64,000 bases of DNA, from positions 17,597,550-17,661,549 of the forward strand of contig NC_135559.1 in the NCBI RefSeq assembly GCF_964340395.1, written 5' to 3'. Under the pieces are notes generated by a model. It made no database searches. It was not told the DNA's origin and saw nothing but the letters and a program-made list of their open reading frames with translations. Within the stretch, counting starts at the first letter, position 1, and each line of letters begins with the position of its first letter. Position numbers and translations under genes: made by a program. Of the stretch, positions 45,899-60,045 are shown one piece after another. The stretch comes from Glandiceps talaboti. Lineage: Eukaryota; Hemichordata; Enteropneusta; Spengelidae.

Positions 45899-46656
45899 AA
45901 GTTAGAACATAATATGTACCGTAGTGTAGGAAGACTCAGACAAATGAGTTGGATTTGTCGGTCATATCAAAGTTTTAATGTGTTATGGTTGAACATGTAT
46001 ATCTTTTTGTGTGTGATAGGTATCAGTTGGCAAACAGGAACCATTCTTTCCCAAAATATGAGCGTTACCAACGAGAATATGTCTTGAAAATAGCAATGAT
46101 GTAGCTTTTAGTTTAATTAGTTATTTGCATATTTTTGGTAATTAGATCTTTGAAGAAATTGTTACAGAGCGACCTATGCTAATTTGAATATTGACCAACG
46201 TTCTGTTAATGCTTCACATTGCAAGTTGTGTTGGCTATAAGATCGCATCTGTTGGCAATCTTGCTGGAGAATTCGCCAACATAAATCTATACGATCTCTT
46301 CATTCTCAGTCAAAATTGAACATCTAGTTTGTACTTTGTTCAATACGTGTTTGCACTCCTGCGTTTCTATTTGCCATGTAAGAACACGAGAAGATAATAA
46401 GTCAACCAGGTCAACTTCTCTGGGTCAAATCACCCGCTTGGCTGGACCATTACTCAAAGACCTTGCCGATTTTTTTTTTTTTTTTTTTATCTTTCTGTGA
46501 AATCTGTAAATTTTCCGGTTCGTATTAAGAAACTATGGGCGGAAAACCGGACCAAAATTTCCTGGATCAAGTATGCTTCATCGAATCGCCGTAAAATTAG
46601 TATTCCTACAAATAATTCATAAATTGATTTACTGGTACAACAGAAGAGATGTCAGT

Positions 46657-46760
<104 letters not shown>

Positions 46761-46827
46761 TTGGTAGTACTGGAACTCTTTCTTGGTTGTAACTCGGAGT
46801 TTCACGCATTGTGCGATCATCAGACAA

Positions 46828-46859
<32 letters not shown>

Positions 46860-48102
46860 TTAACATGGCATATGTGTATATATCTGTTCCTGTATTTTCT
46901 CTGATATGCACAATTATTTGGGATCTTTTACTTAGGCACTATCTTTGATTAAACGTGGAGTAAAGAAAAAATATATATATTGGCTAATTCCTAACTTATT
47001 TATCTTATGTATAAGCTCATTTAATGGAGCAGAACACTTGTGGGGTAGCTGTGGGCTACATTTGGCATACATTTCTGACATACCGGTACACTCACCACCC
47101 TATTTTACTGCACACTGCAGCACTCCTCAATTTCACTGAGTCCCACAGAAGCACTCACTTTCAGACATGTGTGCAGTCCTGAATTTCAGATGTGCATACA
47201 GTCCTGAATTTCAGTCCTGCTGCAGCCCTACACTGCCACAGGACTGCAGAAAGTTGGCTGTGTATAAGATTTAAAACTATATATCCAACCTTACACGTTG
47301 TCAAGTCATACTACAAACACAATGACAGAAGACATGGAAATCTTTTTACATTTTATTTCAAACTTCACTTTTGCTATTCAAGTCTACAAAAATTACAAAT
47401 ACAGTATGTAACATATCTGTCAAATATATTTACAGTTTGAACAGTTTAAGTCAATGAGCAAAATGGACTGCACGTAAAGGTAAACATTTACATACTTATA
47501 CATGGCCCCTTTGAAATTGTGAACCAAAACATTCTCTTTTTTTTTTGCTGATAGATGTATATTATGTACAGTACAAGGTAATCGAAAACTGTTGTAAAGC
47601 TTTGTTCACTATACAACAGACCGCTAGAAGTATACACTGCATGAAAAGTGGCGTTTCCAGTTTTGAATACATGAAGGTCACACAGTAGAATGCGACATTT
47701 CCAGATTTTTGGCAATTTCGTGGTCCATCATGTATATGGAACTGGAAACACTACCCTTTCATGATATGAAGTATCTGTGCTAAACAGTATTAAATAATCT
47801 TAGCTTTTTTTTTTATCATTATGTACATCATAATAGTTTGATTTTGTTGGTGTCATAAACTTTCTTGGCATCTCAAAAAACAAACAAACTGATCATTATT
47901 CTTCATGTTGTTTTTTTCTAGCTCAAAGAGGTTGTTTCCGTTCTTGGAGATGATAACACAAATTGGGAGAAGTTTATTATTTTCTGTGATTAGTTTTTTT
48001 AAGTATTTATCCTAAAATAAAGAGAAACCCAAACAATTCATTGTGTTTTAGCTGATGGTTTTATACTTTCCACTAAGTATCAGGACCCCCCCAAAATAAA
48101 AA

Positions 48103-48155
<53 letters not shown>

Positions 48156-48799
48156 TTTTTTTTTAGTGCATCAACATATCCAATCAATGTGTACTTCCAA
48201 TGAAGTGGTTTTTATATGAAAATCAAGATATTCAGAATTTAATTGCAGTTGCTCCTTTGGATATCAACAAAATACAAGTAACATGGAGGTAGGCTTTTAC
48301 TTGGTGACTGTCACTAAGTATAAGCCTTCTTCCACACAAAATTTTGGGTCAGAGGACTACGACAGAACCCAATAACTCCTTACTACCAGTGTGGCATATC
48401 CTGAATATTTACACAAGTTCTTTGCAGTCATGGTACGTAGAAAACACCACAAGGATGTGAGCAAATACCTTGAGTACCCAAACTGATGCTTTTGTCATGG
48501 GATTCGGTTATTATAACATGTTTATCCAAAACAACAAATTTTGTCAAAAATACAACTACGGGTTCACTCAATTTTGTGTACATGTAATGTATGTATATAC
48601 AATGTATGCTCATTTGCATAAAGGTTGTCAATCATGTTTTGAGTATTGCCCTGCAGAGCAAACACCAATAATATGTGTATGCACTGATGCAAGTAATCAC
48701 TGGTACATATGTAATTACGCTTGTTCTGTATCACCACAAAGTCTGGGTAAATCCAACAAATTGTAGTAAGTAGGAAGTAAAACTAGTCTTGTTTGCTCT

Positions 48800-51700
48800 T
48801 TATAAAATAAGTCTGTCTTCTCCATAATCATCTCTAATCATAGTACTAGTGTCTTGTTGGTTAGGGTCTTTAAGTAAACATTGTTTCTTGCAATCCATTA
48901 ATGTTTGGAAATCTTTCCACATCTTCATTTGTCTCATGCTAGGACCATGACTTTCACGAACAGCTTTCTGTTTCTCTCTCAAACCCTGTAATACAAAGAT
49001 TTAAACAGCTTTTAGAGATAAATCTTTGAGGAGTATGTCACGCTATGTAATATCAATTTTTGTGAAATTTGGCAACTTCTACAACTATACTGTATAAACA
49101 TTCAAATAGGATTATCATCACACAGGCGTAACGTTAGTGGCGTCCTTTAGATCTCACTCGTGTTCAGGTGAGCATGATCTATTAGATTGGTGATATCAAT
49201 GGTGGAGAGGGCAGTTTTTATTTTTTTATTTTTTTTTTATTTTATTCATCGGATAACCAACGGCAGCTAGTTCCATTTATAGGCTCTTTTAATTCAGTGT
49301 TAGTGCAGGAGGAAACCGTTTTTGGAGCGACTACGTAGCTTTCATCCGAATCACTCAGACGTCATCAGTGTAACGTGTCTCTTTGTTTCATGTCATGACA
49401 CTTTCAAGTATATCAGTAAACACAACAGGACTTGCGAGTAAGATATCAAACTTCAATTTGTCAACCTACCTTGCCAAGGTTTTCTTGTTCAGGAAGCAGA
49501 ACTTACAGTAAGATAAACTACAGTATATCAACATACCTTGCCAAGGTTTTCTTGTTCCTGTATTTTTCTGGTGTACTGTTCTCTGAAAGCTTTCTTTTTC
49601 TCCATAGGATCGGACGATACATATGCTTTCATTTCATCAGTCACTCTTTGTTGTTGTAATTCAATCACCTTTATCATACAATTCAGGTAGTGATAACGAC
49701 TCTCTTCTTGAGAACACTCTTCTCTGTAAGCTCGTACTTCCTGTCAATCAAAGCGTAATAAAACAAATCTAATATCAGGGCAGCAAAATATAGTTACTTT
49801 AGAACAGTAATTTGGAACAGATGCGACACAGCAGGATTCTTCACCCAATTACACTGTAAAGTGACAGAGCATTGCTATTCTTAGACAGTAAAATATGTTG
49901 TATTGCCCGGCCCTCAACGACCTCCTCTCTCATGACCGATGTATGAGGGCGCCCTTCATGCATACCTTACAGACTATGCTATTCTTTAACAGTGCAGTAG
50001 AAACAGATTTCTGCTGAAAAAATTACATATGTACTTGGATGATTTTAATGGATTTATTTGTTTACTTTTCAACTGATAATCAACATGTTAAGTTGTCTCT
50101 CTGTGTGTAAAAAATATTTTGTCTCGCTAGTGAAACACCAAGGCATCTTTATTTGTCCTGTAAATCAAAGGTGTCCTAAAATGCATACCTGTTCTATTTT
50201 AGATCTGTTACTTTCCAATCCAGCGGCCATGGTATCATACTGTGATTTCTTTTCATCATAGACTTGTTGGATTTCTTGACAGCGTTGACGTAATGGTCTT
50301 AACTCCTTGATAACAGGTGCTAGATCTATCTTCTTGTTTGCAATAGTCTGTGTTAATTTTCTCACCTACAAAAAGGTTCAAGTTGACATATATGTTAAAA
50401 ACTTTGAATGATGATATTTCGTTCTCAGGTACCTGTTCACACTGGTTCATTAGGACAGTATTCAATTCCAAAAACTGTTTCCATCACAATTATTCACTAG
50501 TTGATGAGGAGAGAGAAGTATCAAGTATATGACAAGTCTGCTAACATTTTGAATATTCTGTTGGCATGCTCACAAAAAAAAGGTTTTCTGTTATTCATCA
50601 ATCAATCAATATACTAGTATTACTACCTACCTACCCACATATATCATTTCTGATTGGTCGATTGACCACCATGTGACTACTACAACCAATACCTACCATT
50701 TCTGATTGGTCAAATGACCATCATTTGACTACTAAAACCAATACCTACCGGTTCTGATTGGTCAAATGACCATCATGTGACTACTACAACCGATACTATT
50801 TCTGATTGGTCAAATGACCATCATGTGACTACTACAACCAATACCTTCAATTTCTGATTGGTCGAATGACCATCATGTGTCTACTACAGCCAATACCAAC
50901 CATTTCTGATTGGTCAAATGACCATCATGTGACTACTACAACCAATACTTGCCATTTCTGATTGGTTGAATAACCATCATGTGACTACTACAACCAATAC
51001 CTGCCATTTCTGATTGGTCAAATGACCATCATGTGTCTACTACAGCCACTACCTACCATTTCCGACATATCATCCAGTGTCCTTCCCTTCATTTCATCTA
51101 ATTCACTTTTTATGGTAGACACTTTCTCCAGTTCTTCCTGTGTGTCTTGGTAACCAGATACACCTTTTTTGGACTCCAGCTGGGACTGCGTATACAAAAA
51201 GAACAACGTTTACTTAGCCTATTTCCACCAAAAACTCTTCAGATATGGATATTATTGTAATGCAAATGCCACTAAACTTGGTACTGTAGTAAACAGAGTT
51301 TTACATCTACTTATCACACCTACATATGCCATATTTATTACACAGTGTTTTTTTTAAGACTGGTAAGCCGGTAAATGTTACCGGGGTTCCCAAAGCAATT
51401 TACTGGGGTTCCCCACAGGTGTGGCCATGAAACGACAGAAAACATATGTAATACAGAATTTGTAAGGAATTTCATTTTAGTGTATGTACGTAACTGTTTC
51501 CTACCATACATGGGAATATTATCATATGGAAATATTATTATTGAAATACAATTTGGCATCCACTGCAACATAACAGTACAATATTGGGAGACACTTAAAA
51601 TTGGTAAGAAGGATAGAAATGTGCTCCTCCCGTCCTGCATTTCAGTCATACTGATCCATGTTGCATAATAATGCGAATTATAATGCACCTTTCTTTCTGA

Positions 51701-54700
51701 GAGCTCAAGGCACTCACAAATATTACCCCTGGCATAGATCAATGGCAGCACAATGGCCTTTATACTTCAACTCCCTGGGGAGTATACAACCCATTGCAGC
51801 CTTTATAAGTGCATAGGATTAAAGCATTCACATTGCAACCTCTATCCTATCAGGTCCCCTATTATACAGCTGGGTTGACAGAGGCACAATCATGGTTCAA
51901 ATCTTGCCTAAGGATTTTAGCCATTCAGAAACAAACGGCAGCAATGGGGCATCATTCAAACATAAAAATAATGTACATATTAGTGAATCTAGCATTGTCT
52001 GTATTCTACCATGGCATATTGACTTACCAGTTTACTTGATACCAAGTTGTCTCTCTGTTTCAATATCTCTTCACTTCTTGACAGTACACCATATTCAGCT
52101 CTAAGTTCAGCTAATTCTTGCCTCTTCTTCTTGTACACTGTACTTTTACCTCTTAGTTTATTGACATAGCGTTTGAACTGAAATAGGAACAAAATTATGT
52201 CATTGCTAATCCTTTCTACCAGGGGGGATTTATTTATTTATTTATTTACTTATTTACTTACTTATTTATTTATTTATGAATGGCAATGCATTCATTATAT
52301 GTGTTTTCATGCAATTGCAAAATATAACAAATACAAATACAGATTTAAAATACAAATATACGTGACAGATACAAAAATTATCCAACAATATTGAACACCA
52401 AGAGGAGTGGGAGAATGCAGAAGGCAAATCTTTTTGTACACAAGGGGGTTTGTTTGTACACAAAAAGGGGATTTGTTTGTACACAAGGGGGTTTGTTTGT
52501 ACACAAGGGAGTTTGTTTGTATACAAGGGGGTTTGTTTGTACACAAGGGGGTTTGTTTGTACACAAAAAGGGGATTTGTTTGTACACAAGGGGGTTTGTT
52601 TGTACACAAGGGAGTTTGTTTGTATACAAGGGGGTTTGTTTGTACACAAGGGAGTTTGTTTGTACACAAGGGGGTTTGTTTGTACACAAGGGGGTTTGTT
52701 TGTACACAAGGGGGTTTGTTTGTACACAAGGGGGTTTGTTTGTACACAAGGGGGTTTGTTTGTACACAAAAAGGGGGTTTGTTTGTACACAAAAAGGGGA
52801 TTTGTTTGTACACAAGGGGGTTTGTACACAAAAAGGGGATTTGTTTGTACACAAGGGGGTTTGTTTGTACACAAGGGGATTTGTTTGTACACAAGGGGGT
52901 TTGTTTGTACACAAAAAGGGGATTTGTTTGTACACAAGGGGGTTTGTTTGTACACAAGGGGATTTGTTTGTACACAAGGGGGTTTGTTTGTATACAAAAA
53001 GGGGATTTGTTTGTACACAAGGGGGGTTTGTTTGTACACAAAAAAAAAAAGCAAGGTGGGGAAAAAACAAGATTATTTTGTACAATGTGCTTTGGAAGTG
53101 GTACTATGATAACACAAACTTCTCTTTATTGATGCCTGAAGTTTCACCCTAAATAATAAGATGCAATTTATGGACCAAGTTTGTACTATTGCAAAAGACA
53201 CTTTTTTCCATGCTGTAAATAAATGGTGAATCTAACATACTGGTACAATCCAATGTCTTAAAGAACTGTTCAACAAAACCTGTACTCACATCATCTCCTT
53301 TAAGGACTTCTTCACCCTGCACACTCTTGGCCTGTTCTCTCTTTTCTCTAACTTCACGTTGACATCCCTGTAATTCTTCTTTGTGTTCTGACAGACCTTC
53401 AGCTGCTACTTCCTTCTTCCTGGCAATAATTGATGCTTGTTGCCTAAACAATGACAGTTTGTCATCTATTGGGTCATTTCTCATCATTCTTTTCTCTATC
53501 AGTTGATTGATTTCCGCATTTACAGCTTTGATCTGAAGAGATGAAATATTATTTATATTATGTATAAGCCAAGGTGAACAAAAAATATGGAATACATACT
53601 CTGGTCGTTCTACGTCACGACAACGTGCGTCTATGCCATGACAACATGCGTCTACATCACTGGTTCTGGTGTGTTCGAAGTATGAGTCAAAACGTTCAAA
53701 ATTATCATTACTTTCCCTGATTTTTCTTTGATATTACTGGAGCTGGTATAATTATGTTATTCTCAAATATTTTTCTTCAGTTAGCCAGAAAATACTCGTC
53801 ACCTAAGAGTTGTCACTGCAAGTCGCTAGACTCATTAGGTCACTCGTATTTTCCTTGGGTGAACCAAGAAAAATATTAAGGAATAACATCTAAATGTTCA
53901 ATAAGTCAAGTTTTGCAGTGTCGTGGAAGAAATAACAGCTCTAGAGTGTGAGAATGAGTTTATATACCGGTATAAAGTATGGTATCATACTTATAATAAT
54001 ACACCTTTTGTATCTCTCATTGTACATGCTAGCCTGACAGATCTCATCGTTGTTTCCACTTTACACTCGACGTTGCGAGTGGTTACATAACTAGACCAAT
54101 GACTGGATCTTTCAGACTATGTACATGCATGAAGCTCATAGGAATAACAGTAACAGGAAGTGTAGTAAAACTATGGTATTAAACTTCAAGCTAATACTTC
54201 AAGGGTTAGCCAGCATGAATACAAATACGTCAAATATTTTATTTCAGTGAGAATTAACATAAATTTAATATAATTTGAGGAATTCACTTACCTTTCTATC
54301 AAGTTCATCTAAGTCTGATTGCCCCATGGCTGGCTCTGATACAACTCTCTGTAGATCTTGAACTGTCTTGCGTTTGGCTTCAATTTCCTTGGGTAACTTC
54401 TCCTGACACAGATATGCATTCACTTTGTTTTCTTCTTCTAGTTTCTTGATCAAACCTAGGGATAAAAAATACCGCCAATGACAGTGAAGCACAACTGTAC
54501 AGTTTGTAAAAATGTTTATCCATATGCTAGTCCATGCTAACAATAAGTGTTCATTTGGTGAATGACTATCCAGTTGCCTTGCCAATCATGTTGCTATCTT
54601 TATAATATATGCTATCATTTGGCTGTTGCTATGGGCGTTGTCATGTTGTTAGATATATTTGCATACATTTCTGTATGTTTTTTTACACTTGTGTATAAAT

Positions 54701-57700
54701 TCCTGATATTATCTTTGCAATATACATGATCATTTGGCTGTTGCTGTGGGCGTGGTTTTGTTGCTAGGCATATTTACATACATTTTTTGAAAGTTTATTC
54801 AATTGTCTATTAATCCCCGTTTTCTTTGCAATAAATGTGATTATTTGGCTGTTGCTATGGGCGTGGTCTTGTTGCTAGGCAAATTTACATACGTTTTTTG
54901 AATGTTTATTCAATTGTCTATTAATCCGTTATCTTTGTGAAATACACGACTTTGTCTGTTGCTATGGGCGTGGTCATGGTTGCTAGGGTATTAGCATACA
55001 TTTTTTGAATGTTTACTCATTTGCCTACCAGATGATGTTGTTATTTGACCAAAATATACTGCCATTTGGTTGTTGCTAAGGGCGTGGTCATGGTCGCTAG
55101 GGCCAATTTTGTCAAAATGTTTTGAAAGAAAATCTGCAGAATAACACTTTCAGAAACATCTCGCCAAGTTTCAGACTCAGTGACCAAGTACTTTTTGGGA
55201 TATAAGTTTTTGACCAAAAATGAACATTTTTACACCTAATTTGCATATTACTCATGGAATCATTGTATGTTTAATATTTCTTCGTCCATACATCCCTAGA
55301 TGCATTCCCATTAAATTTCAGCCCAATCTGCTCAGTAGTTTTGGAATTATAGATTTTAAACCAAAAAAGACACATTTTTAGCCCTAATTCGCATATCACT
55401 GATGGAATCATCATGTCATGAACAAATCTTACTTTACACCCCCTTAAGAATGTTCCCACCAAATTTTGCACCAAAAGTTTCGGAGTTTAAGTTTTTTGAC
55501 CAAAAATCACATTTTTTGATGTCATTTACTTGTTAATGATTGGCTCTACAGTTGTCTTCACTGATTAAGGGATGGTTATTTTTGTGTTTCTCCCACTGAT
55601 CTGCAGACTGCATGGGCTGGACAAACAAACACAAAGAAAAGACCGACGCGAGGGTATTTAAGTGATGCGCGCCTGACCAGAAACAATACTCTTTTTATTT
55701 TGTTGGCCTAAACGATAAACTTACCATCAGCAGATGCCCCAGCTGTTGTTTGCTTGAGATCTTTAAGAGAGTGTACTGTTCTTTGGTATCGCTGTTCTGC
55801 ATGGAGAAGCTGTCGATGAAATAAGTATAACGATGAGATCAATTGAAATCATAAAATGTGAAAAATATCATTGCAGTTCAATTAATAAAAAAACATACAC
55901 TCATAACACACATATAAACAAAGCCATTATGATCAATATTGTCAGAGATGAAAACATGAGGTACAGAATATAAAATAAACCTTACCTGGTTTCTTTGTTC
56001 CAATTTCTGTTGTGCAATTGATGTTTCTCTTTCTGTCTCTTTTCTGTAACTCCTTGCTATTTCTATCATTCTCTCATGATTTGGCACTGTTTCGACCTAT
56101 GCAAAGAAGTCATATGACAACCCAAGGATGAAATGTATGACTAAATGTCTTATCTAAGTCAAGATACTGTTACACATAAACATTTGCTTCTCACACAGTA
56201 AAATATATTTGGACACTAGTCTTAAATTTTCCAAGGGTATACCGGTAGTACAATAGTGTATCATTGTGTGCCTCAGTAGACTGTCGTAAAGTCGTCGCCG
56301 CGCTTCGATCCGGAGCAATATGACTATAACCACATTCTGATAGCCAGTATGCGGCCCTCACTATCAGTATGCGATTATAGTAGTATTGCTCCGGATCGAA
56401 GCGCAGCAACGACTTTAGTTTTAGAGAAAACGTAGCAAAAAAGGCACAAGCGACTGTCAACAGTCTAGTACCTCAGTTGAGACACACGAAACAAGTTTAA
56501 GTGATATAGTCAACAGTGATCTTAGTTTAGACTGGGCTTTTTCTGAATTTAGACCAGGCTTTCTCTGAATTTAGACTGGGCTTTCTCTGAATTTAGACAG
56601 GGCTTTCTTTGATAGATGTGTATAGCTTCCATCAACCTACGTCTATACAATTGGGCTTCATTATCCAACATTCATTCAGATGGACATCCTTGAAATTTCA
56701 AAATCATTTCCAAACATTTTTTGATGTGAAAAGTTTCATTTGCAACTATGAACCATGAACGTTCACGCTTGTATAATATAGTTATAAATGAATGGCTTAG
56801 GTTGTATGAGTCAACCAAATATTGCAAAAGTTTAGTCATTCACACGACAAAATTAATCAGTTGTTTTTTCAAATCACAATTGTAACATTTGTTGGAGTTG
56901 ATATCTGTATTATTAACCTATATTATTGTATGTATACTTGTCAAGATATAAATGACTTTAAAGGTAAGATAGGGTGTAAAAGGTCCCCTAACTTCATGGT
57001 GGTTATTGTCAAACTTGAATGCATACAGTGGACAATATAGCGATTCCTTTGTGAAAATCCATGACAACAATGAGCAGCTGGTGATTTCTATAATAAATTT
57101 GGTATGTGTGGATGTGTGAATGTCTTGGGAATGCGTGTGTTGTTATAGAAAGTTGATATTTATACATGGTATATATAATTTTGGACAAACATGATTGGGC
57201 TGGGGATTGTTCGTTACTTGTATTGAAAAGGTGTTATTATTCATTACTCTTAATTATTCAAATTAGGATGTCAAGGTGCTAATGACAACAACATTGGTGT
57301 CCAGCTCTGCTTTTAATATTTACCTTTTTCTTGAGTCTCTCTATTCTTTTCACCAACTGTTCTTTTTCTTCTTCCATCTGTGTGATGTCTTTTCTGATCT
57401 CAGCCGTTGAGAATGTAGAGTTTCGTAGTCTTTCACCTTCTTTGTGTAAAATCTTAAATGCATCAACTAAACCCTCATACTGCAAAATAACAACAATGAA
57501 GAATTAACTATGTAAATAACAACAATGAAGAATTAACTATGTAAATAACAACAATGAAGAATTAACTATGTAAATAACAACAATGAAGAATTAACTATGT
57601 AAATAATAACAATGGAGAATTAACTATGTAAATAACAACACAAATTATAAGATTTGATATATTTCTTACATTTTCTATTTTGCTATGTTTAGGCAATCAT

Positions 57701-60045
57701 TACCCTTTTAAGTAATCTGTATGTCTCCCTCTATGGTTGCTAATACAATTGACATAGTACTTTAAATTGGCCATATGGATGAGGATTAAGTATTTATTTT
57801 GGATTTTTAATTTATAAAACTATTTCATCATAGTAGAAATACTTCATTGGTCATGCCTGTTTGTAACTCAATACAGTACAAAAAAGCTAAAAAAAAAACT
57901 GTGTAAAAAGTTTGTTATTGTACGTACAATGACGAAGATTTTTACACATTTAATAATCTTTTGCAATTTATTGCAACAAGGATTTGTCATATCTTATTTC
58001 ATATTTAATGTTCAAGTAGGAAGCATAATTGTTTTATAAATTAAAATCCAAAATAAATAACCTTAATTCTCATCCATATGGCCACTTTAACTTTTGAGAT
58101 TATCTAAACAGAAGTTTATAACATCAATGCTAAAGACGCCAACTTTAAAGAAAGTTTGAAATATAATTATGTATTATAACTATAAAGGTTTTATGCTACA
58201 GTGTACATTTTACAGTAGGGCTCCCTAACCTTTAATTATTTGAACCATCAAACTGGTAACAATATGCCTTGCCATGCCTAAAAATTTAGACTGTTTTGAA
58301 AATATTTAACTAACTGAGGGTACTTGAAACAGTAGACTTTGATAAATGTTTACCTGTTCATACACTTCTGCTACAACACCTTCTGCCATAAACTCTTCTG
58401 GGATCTCTACTTTCACCAAATACTTGGCTAGGTAGGCACGTTTCTTAAGATCTGGTATTCTTTCAAGTAACCATTTCAGGATAGGATGTACAACTAATTT
58501 ATCACCTGTAACCAGTCCTTGTCTGAAAGTACTCCTGTGGATGGTAAATATTACATCGATACAAATGTGAAATTTCTCAAAACACAAATACTTGATTTCT
58601 CCATCAGCACATGATTTTTATTTATTTGTTGGCTTGTTTGGTCTTTGTGGATAGGTTAGATCATTGCATCTAAACCAATTTGATGCACCACTGACACACA
58701 TAATTTCTTACGTGACATACAAAAATTTGATGTTCCCCTATCTCTAAACCAATTTGATGCGCCTCTGACACACATCATTTCTTACGTGACGCACCAAAAT
58801 TTGGTGTTCCCCTATATCAAACTATGTGGTAACTCACAATAAATGACAGTTTTTATCATTTTGACACACAACAACAAAATGTGACTATTATTAGTGGGCA
58901 CATGGCTTAAAGGGAACTATTCTCTCTCAATCCCTACAACTCTATTCCTTGCTGAAATCTTTACTTACGGATCTTCTTTGGGTGTGTACTTCAAAACACT
59001 CAAGTTACGCATCATACGTACAGCTGTTTGATCTGGTTCTTCTTCCCTAATATCCATTTTATTCTAAAGTAGAAACAAAATACAATTCAAACATTGGGTA
59101 CTTTAAATAAACACTAATTTTTTTATCAAATCTTGGCCTTGTCTCCTTGAACTAAATCATTACGTTATACTCATGTCAAGTCCCAGCTTTGAATTTTTTT
59201 TGTCATGCACCCATAGTTGGACTGCTAATAGTTTTCTCAACAAACCAAGCTACTACAATTCAAAACTATCATTGTACTGTTGGTAAGTTGACATTGACAA
59301 AAAAATGAACCAGTCTTTCTACTGATTTGATAACTTCATTCCAAAACCTTGAAAACAAAAATTATTTCTTTGATCATCTTGATGGGGAAAGTTAGATTAT
59401 TTTAGAATTATTTGGTGATGAATGAACCAAAACGGATGTATACATCATACATTGCTGGGGATGAGAAAAGAAAGTATCGATATTATTGTCAGCTGGGATC
59501 TTTGAAATTCATTTCATATGTGGCATGGTAAAGGCACAATGGCACAATGTACAAATACACTGTAGCTGGCTTAAATGTGAGTAAAAAAATGTGCTCTACA
59601 TTCCAACTGATAAATTCAATTTTATAGCAACTTAGCTGTAATGCTAGGTTTTACATAAGCTTTTATCATTTCAGGGTTTACACTCAAAAGTAACTTAGTT
59701 TTGAGGTTAAAACCATGGAAGTTGAACGAAAAACAATTCGAAAACAAAATTATATATTTTGTTTGAAGCTTTCTATCAGTATCACTCTGAGAAACAGTTC
59801 AAAAACGAAAAGAAACAAATCAACAACAAAATCCTCAAAATCAAAACTAATGATACAATTATTGCAGCTAATAGAAAATGTAAACATATTTCTGTACTAA
59901 CCTGGGGATTGATTTCTGAGAACACATCGTTGAGATTCTGAAGTAGCTGATTTCCTTCCAATGCATCAAAACTAATCAAATTATAACTCTTGTTGAAAGG
60001 CGGTTTGTTGAGCTGGCTAACGATGTACTTCAGTTGTTCACTCAT
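48800..60045 (-). CDS. IFT81: Intraflagellar transport protein 81 (IFT81), complete
   Basis: The 13 exons, 5' to 3', are 60045-59902, 59063-58969, 58534-58354, 57479-57324, 56096-55986, 55809-55725, 54455-54292, 53532-53290, 52177-52028, 51185-51057, 50365-50189, 49740-49537 and 48985-48800. They give 674 residues, close to the 676 of human IFT81, with all phases consistent (10 of 12 introns phase 0). The N-terminal calponin-homology-like domain ([36 protein letters not shown]) binds tubulin. The remainder is coiled coil that pairs with IFT74 in the IFT-B core. Familiar blocks are [51 protein letters not shown] and the terminal GEDRLIL. IFT81 carries tubulin along cilia during anterograde transport. 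The start sits in a strong Kozak context (gccaccATG). Several introns carry minisatellites abutting splice sites. Confidence 0.97.
49461..49557 (-). repeat. IFT81: Duplicated exon 12 end with decoy donor
   Basis: The last 22 bases of IFT81 exon 12 plus its donor (49557-49528) recur 67 bp downstream (49490-49461) with GTAGGTTGA in place of GTATGTTGA. Using the second donor would add 67 nt and shift the frame. Confidence 0.8.
50641..51056 (-). repeat. IFT81: 52-bp minisatellite, 8 units, next to IFT81 exon 10
   Basis: Units begin with tgattggt at 50651, 50703, 50755, 50803, 50855, 50907, 50959 and 51011. On the minus strand each carries a version of the exon 10 border GAAATG|GTAGGT (variants GCAGGT, GCAAGT, GTTGGT; intact in the farthest units). 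Confidence 0.9.
52430..53045. repeat. 20-24-bp minisatellite in IFT81 intron 8
   Basis: About 28 units of acacaagggggtttgtttgt, with longer variants carrying acacaaaaaggggatttg. It yields 220-260-codon frames in five readings (for example TNPLVYKQ), none with coding character. Confidence 0.95.
53550..53990 (+). repeat. Dispersed palindromic repeat, copy 2
   Basis: Same family as 30570-30870 and 63350-63680: atactctggtcgttctacgt, gagtcaaaacgttcaaaatt, then a stem-loop aaaatactcgtcacctaaga / aggtcactcgtattttcc. It lies in IFT81 intron 7. Confidence 0.75.
54605..55110 (-). repeat. About 115-bp tandem units in IFT81 intron 6
   Basis: Five diverged copies of a unit holding ggctgttgctatgggcgtgg, ttgctaggcatatttacata and ttgtctattaatcc. 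The following 55110-55690 is also repeat-like (caaaaatgaacatttttaca, caccaaattttgcaccaaaa) and has no exon. Confidence 0.7.
56270..56475. repeat. Foldback element in IFT81 intron 4
   Basis: Arms aaagtcgtcgccgcgcttcg...atccggagcaatatgac and gtattgctccggatcgaag...cgcagcaacgacttta pair across a loop near 56345. A relative lies at 43085-43205. Confidence 0.8.
57483..57650 (-). repeat. IFT81: 29-bp minisatellite at the IFT81 exon 4 acceptor
   Basis: About 5-6 units (57484, 57512, 57541, 57570, 57599, 57628). On the minus strand each ends ttgttgttatttacatag, while the last, next to the exon, ends ttgttgttattttgcag. Every unit is thus a near-copy of the 3' splice site. Confidence 0.9.
58665..58910. 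repeat. 71-bp tandem pair plus related dispersed repeat
   Basis: accaatttgatgc...tgacacacat...atttcttacgtgac...ttcccctat occurs twice in tandem. Related segments occur at 63245-63360 and, inverted, at 63720-63845 (ataggggaacaccaaatttt). Confidence 0.65.

Noticed and set aside
50641-51056. CRISPR-like array of direct repeats
   Set aside because: A eukaryotic intronic minisatellite without unique spacers; the units are contiguous.
52266-53152. Several 220-260-codon ORFs on both strands
   Set aside because: They are open in five readings because the 20-24-bp unit lacks stops. They lie wholly in an IFT81 intron.
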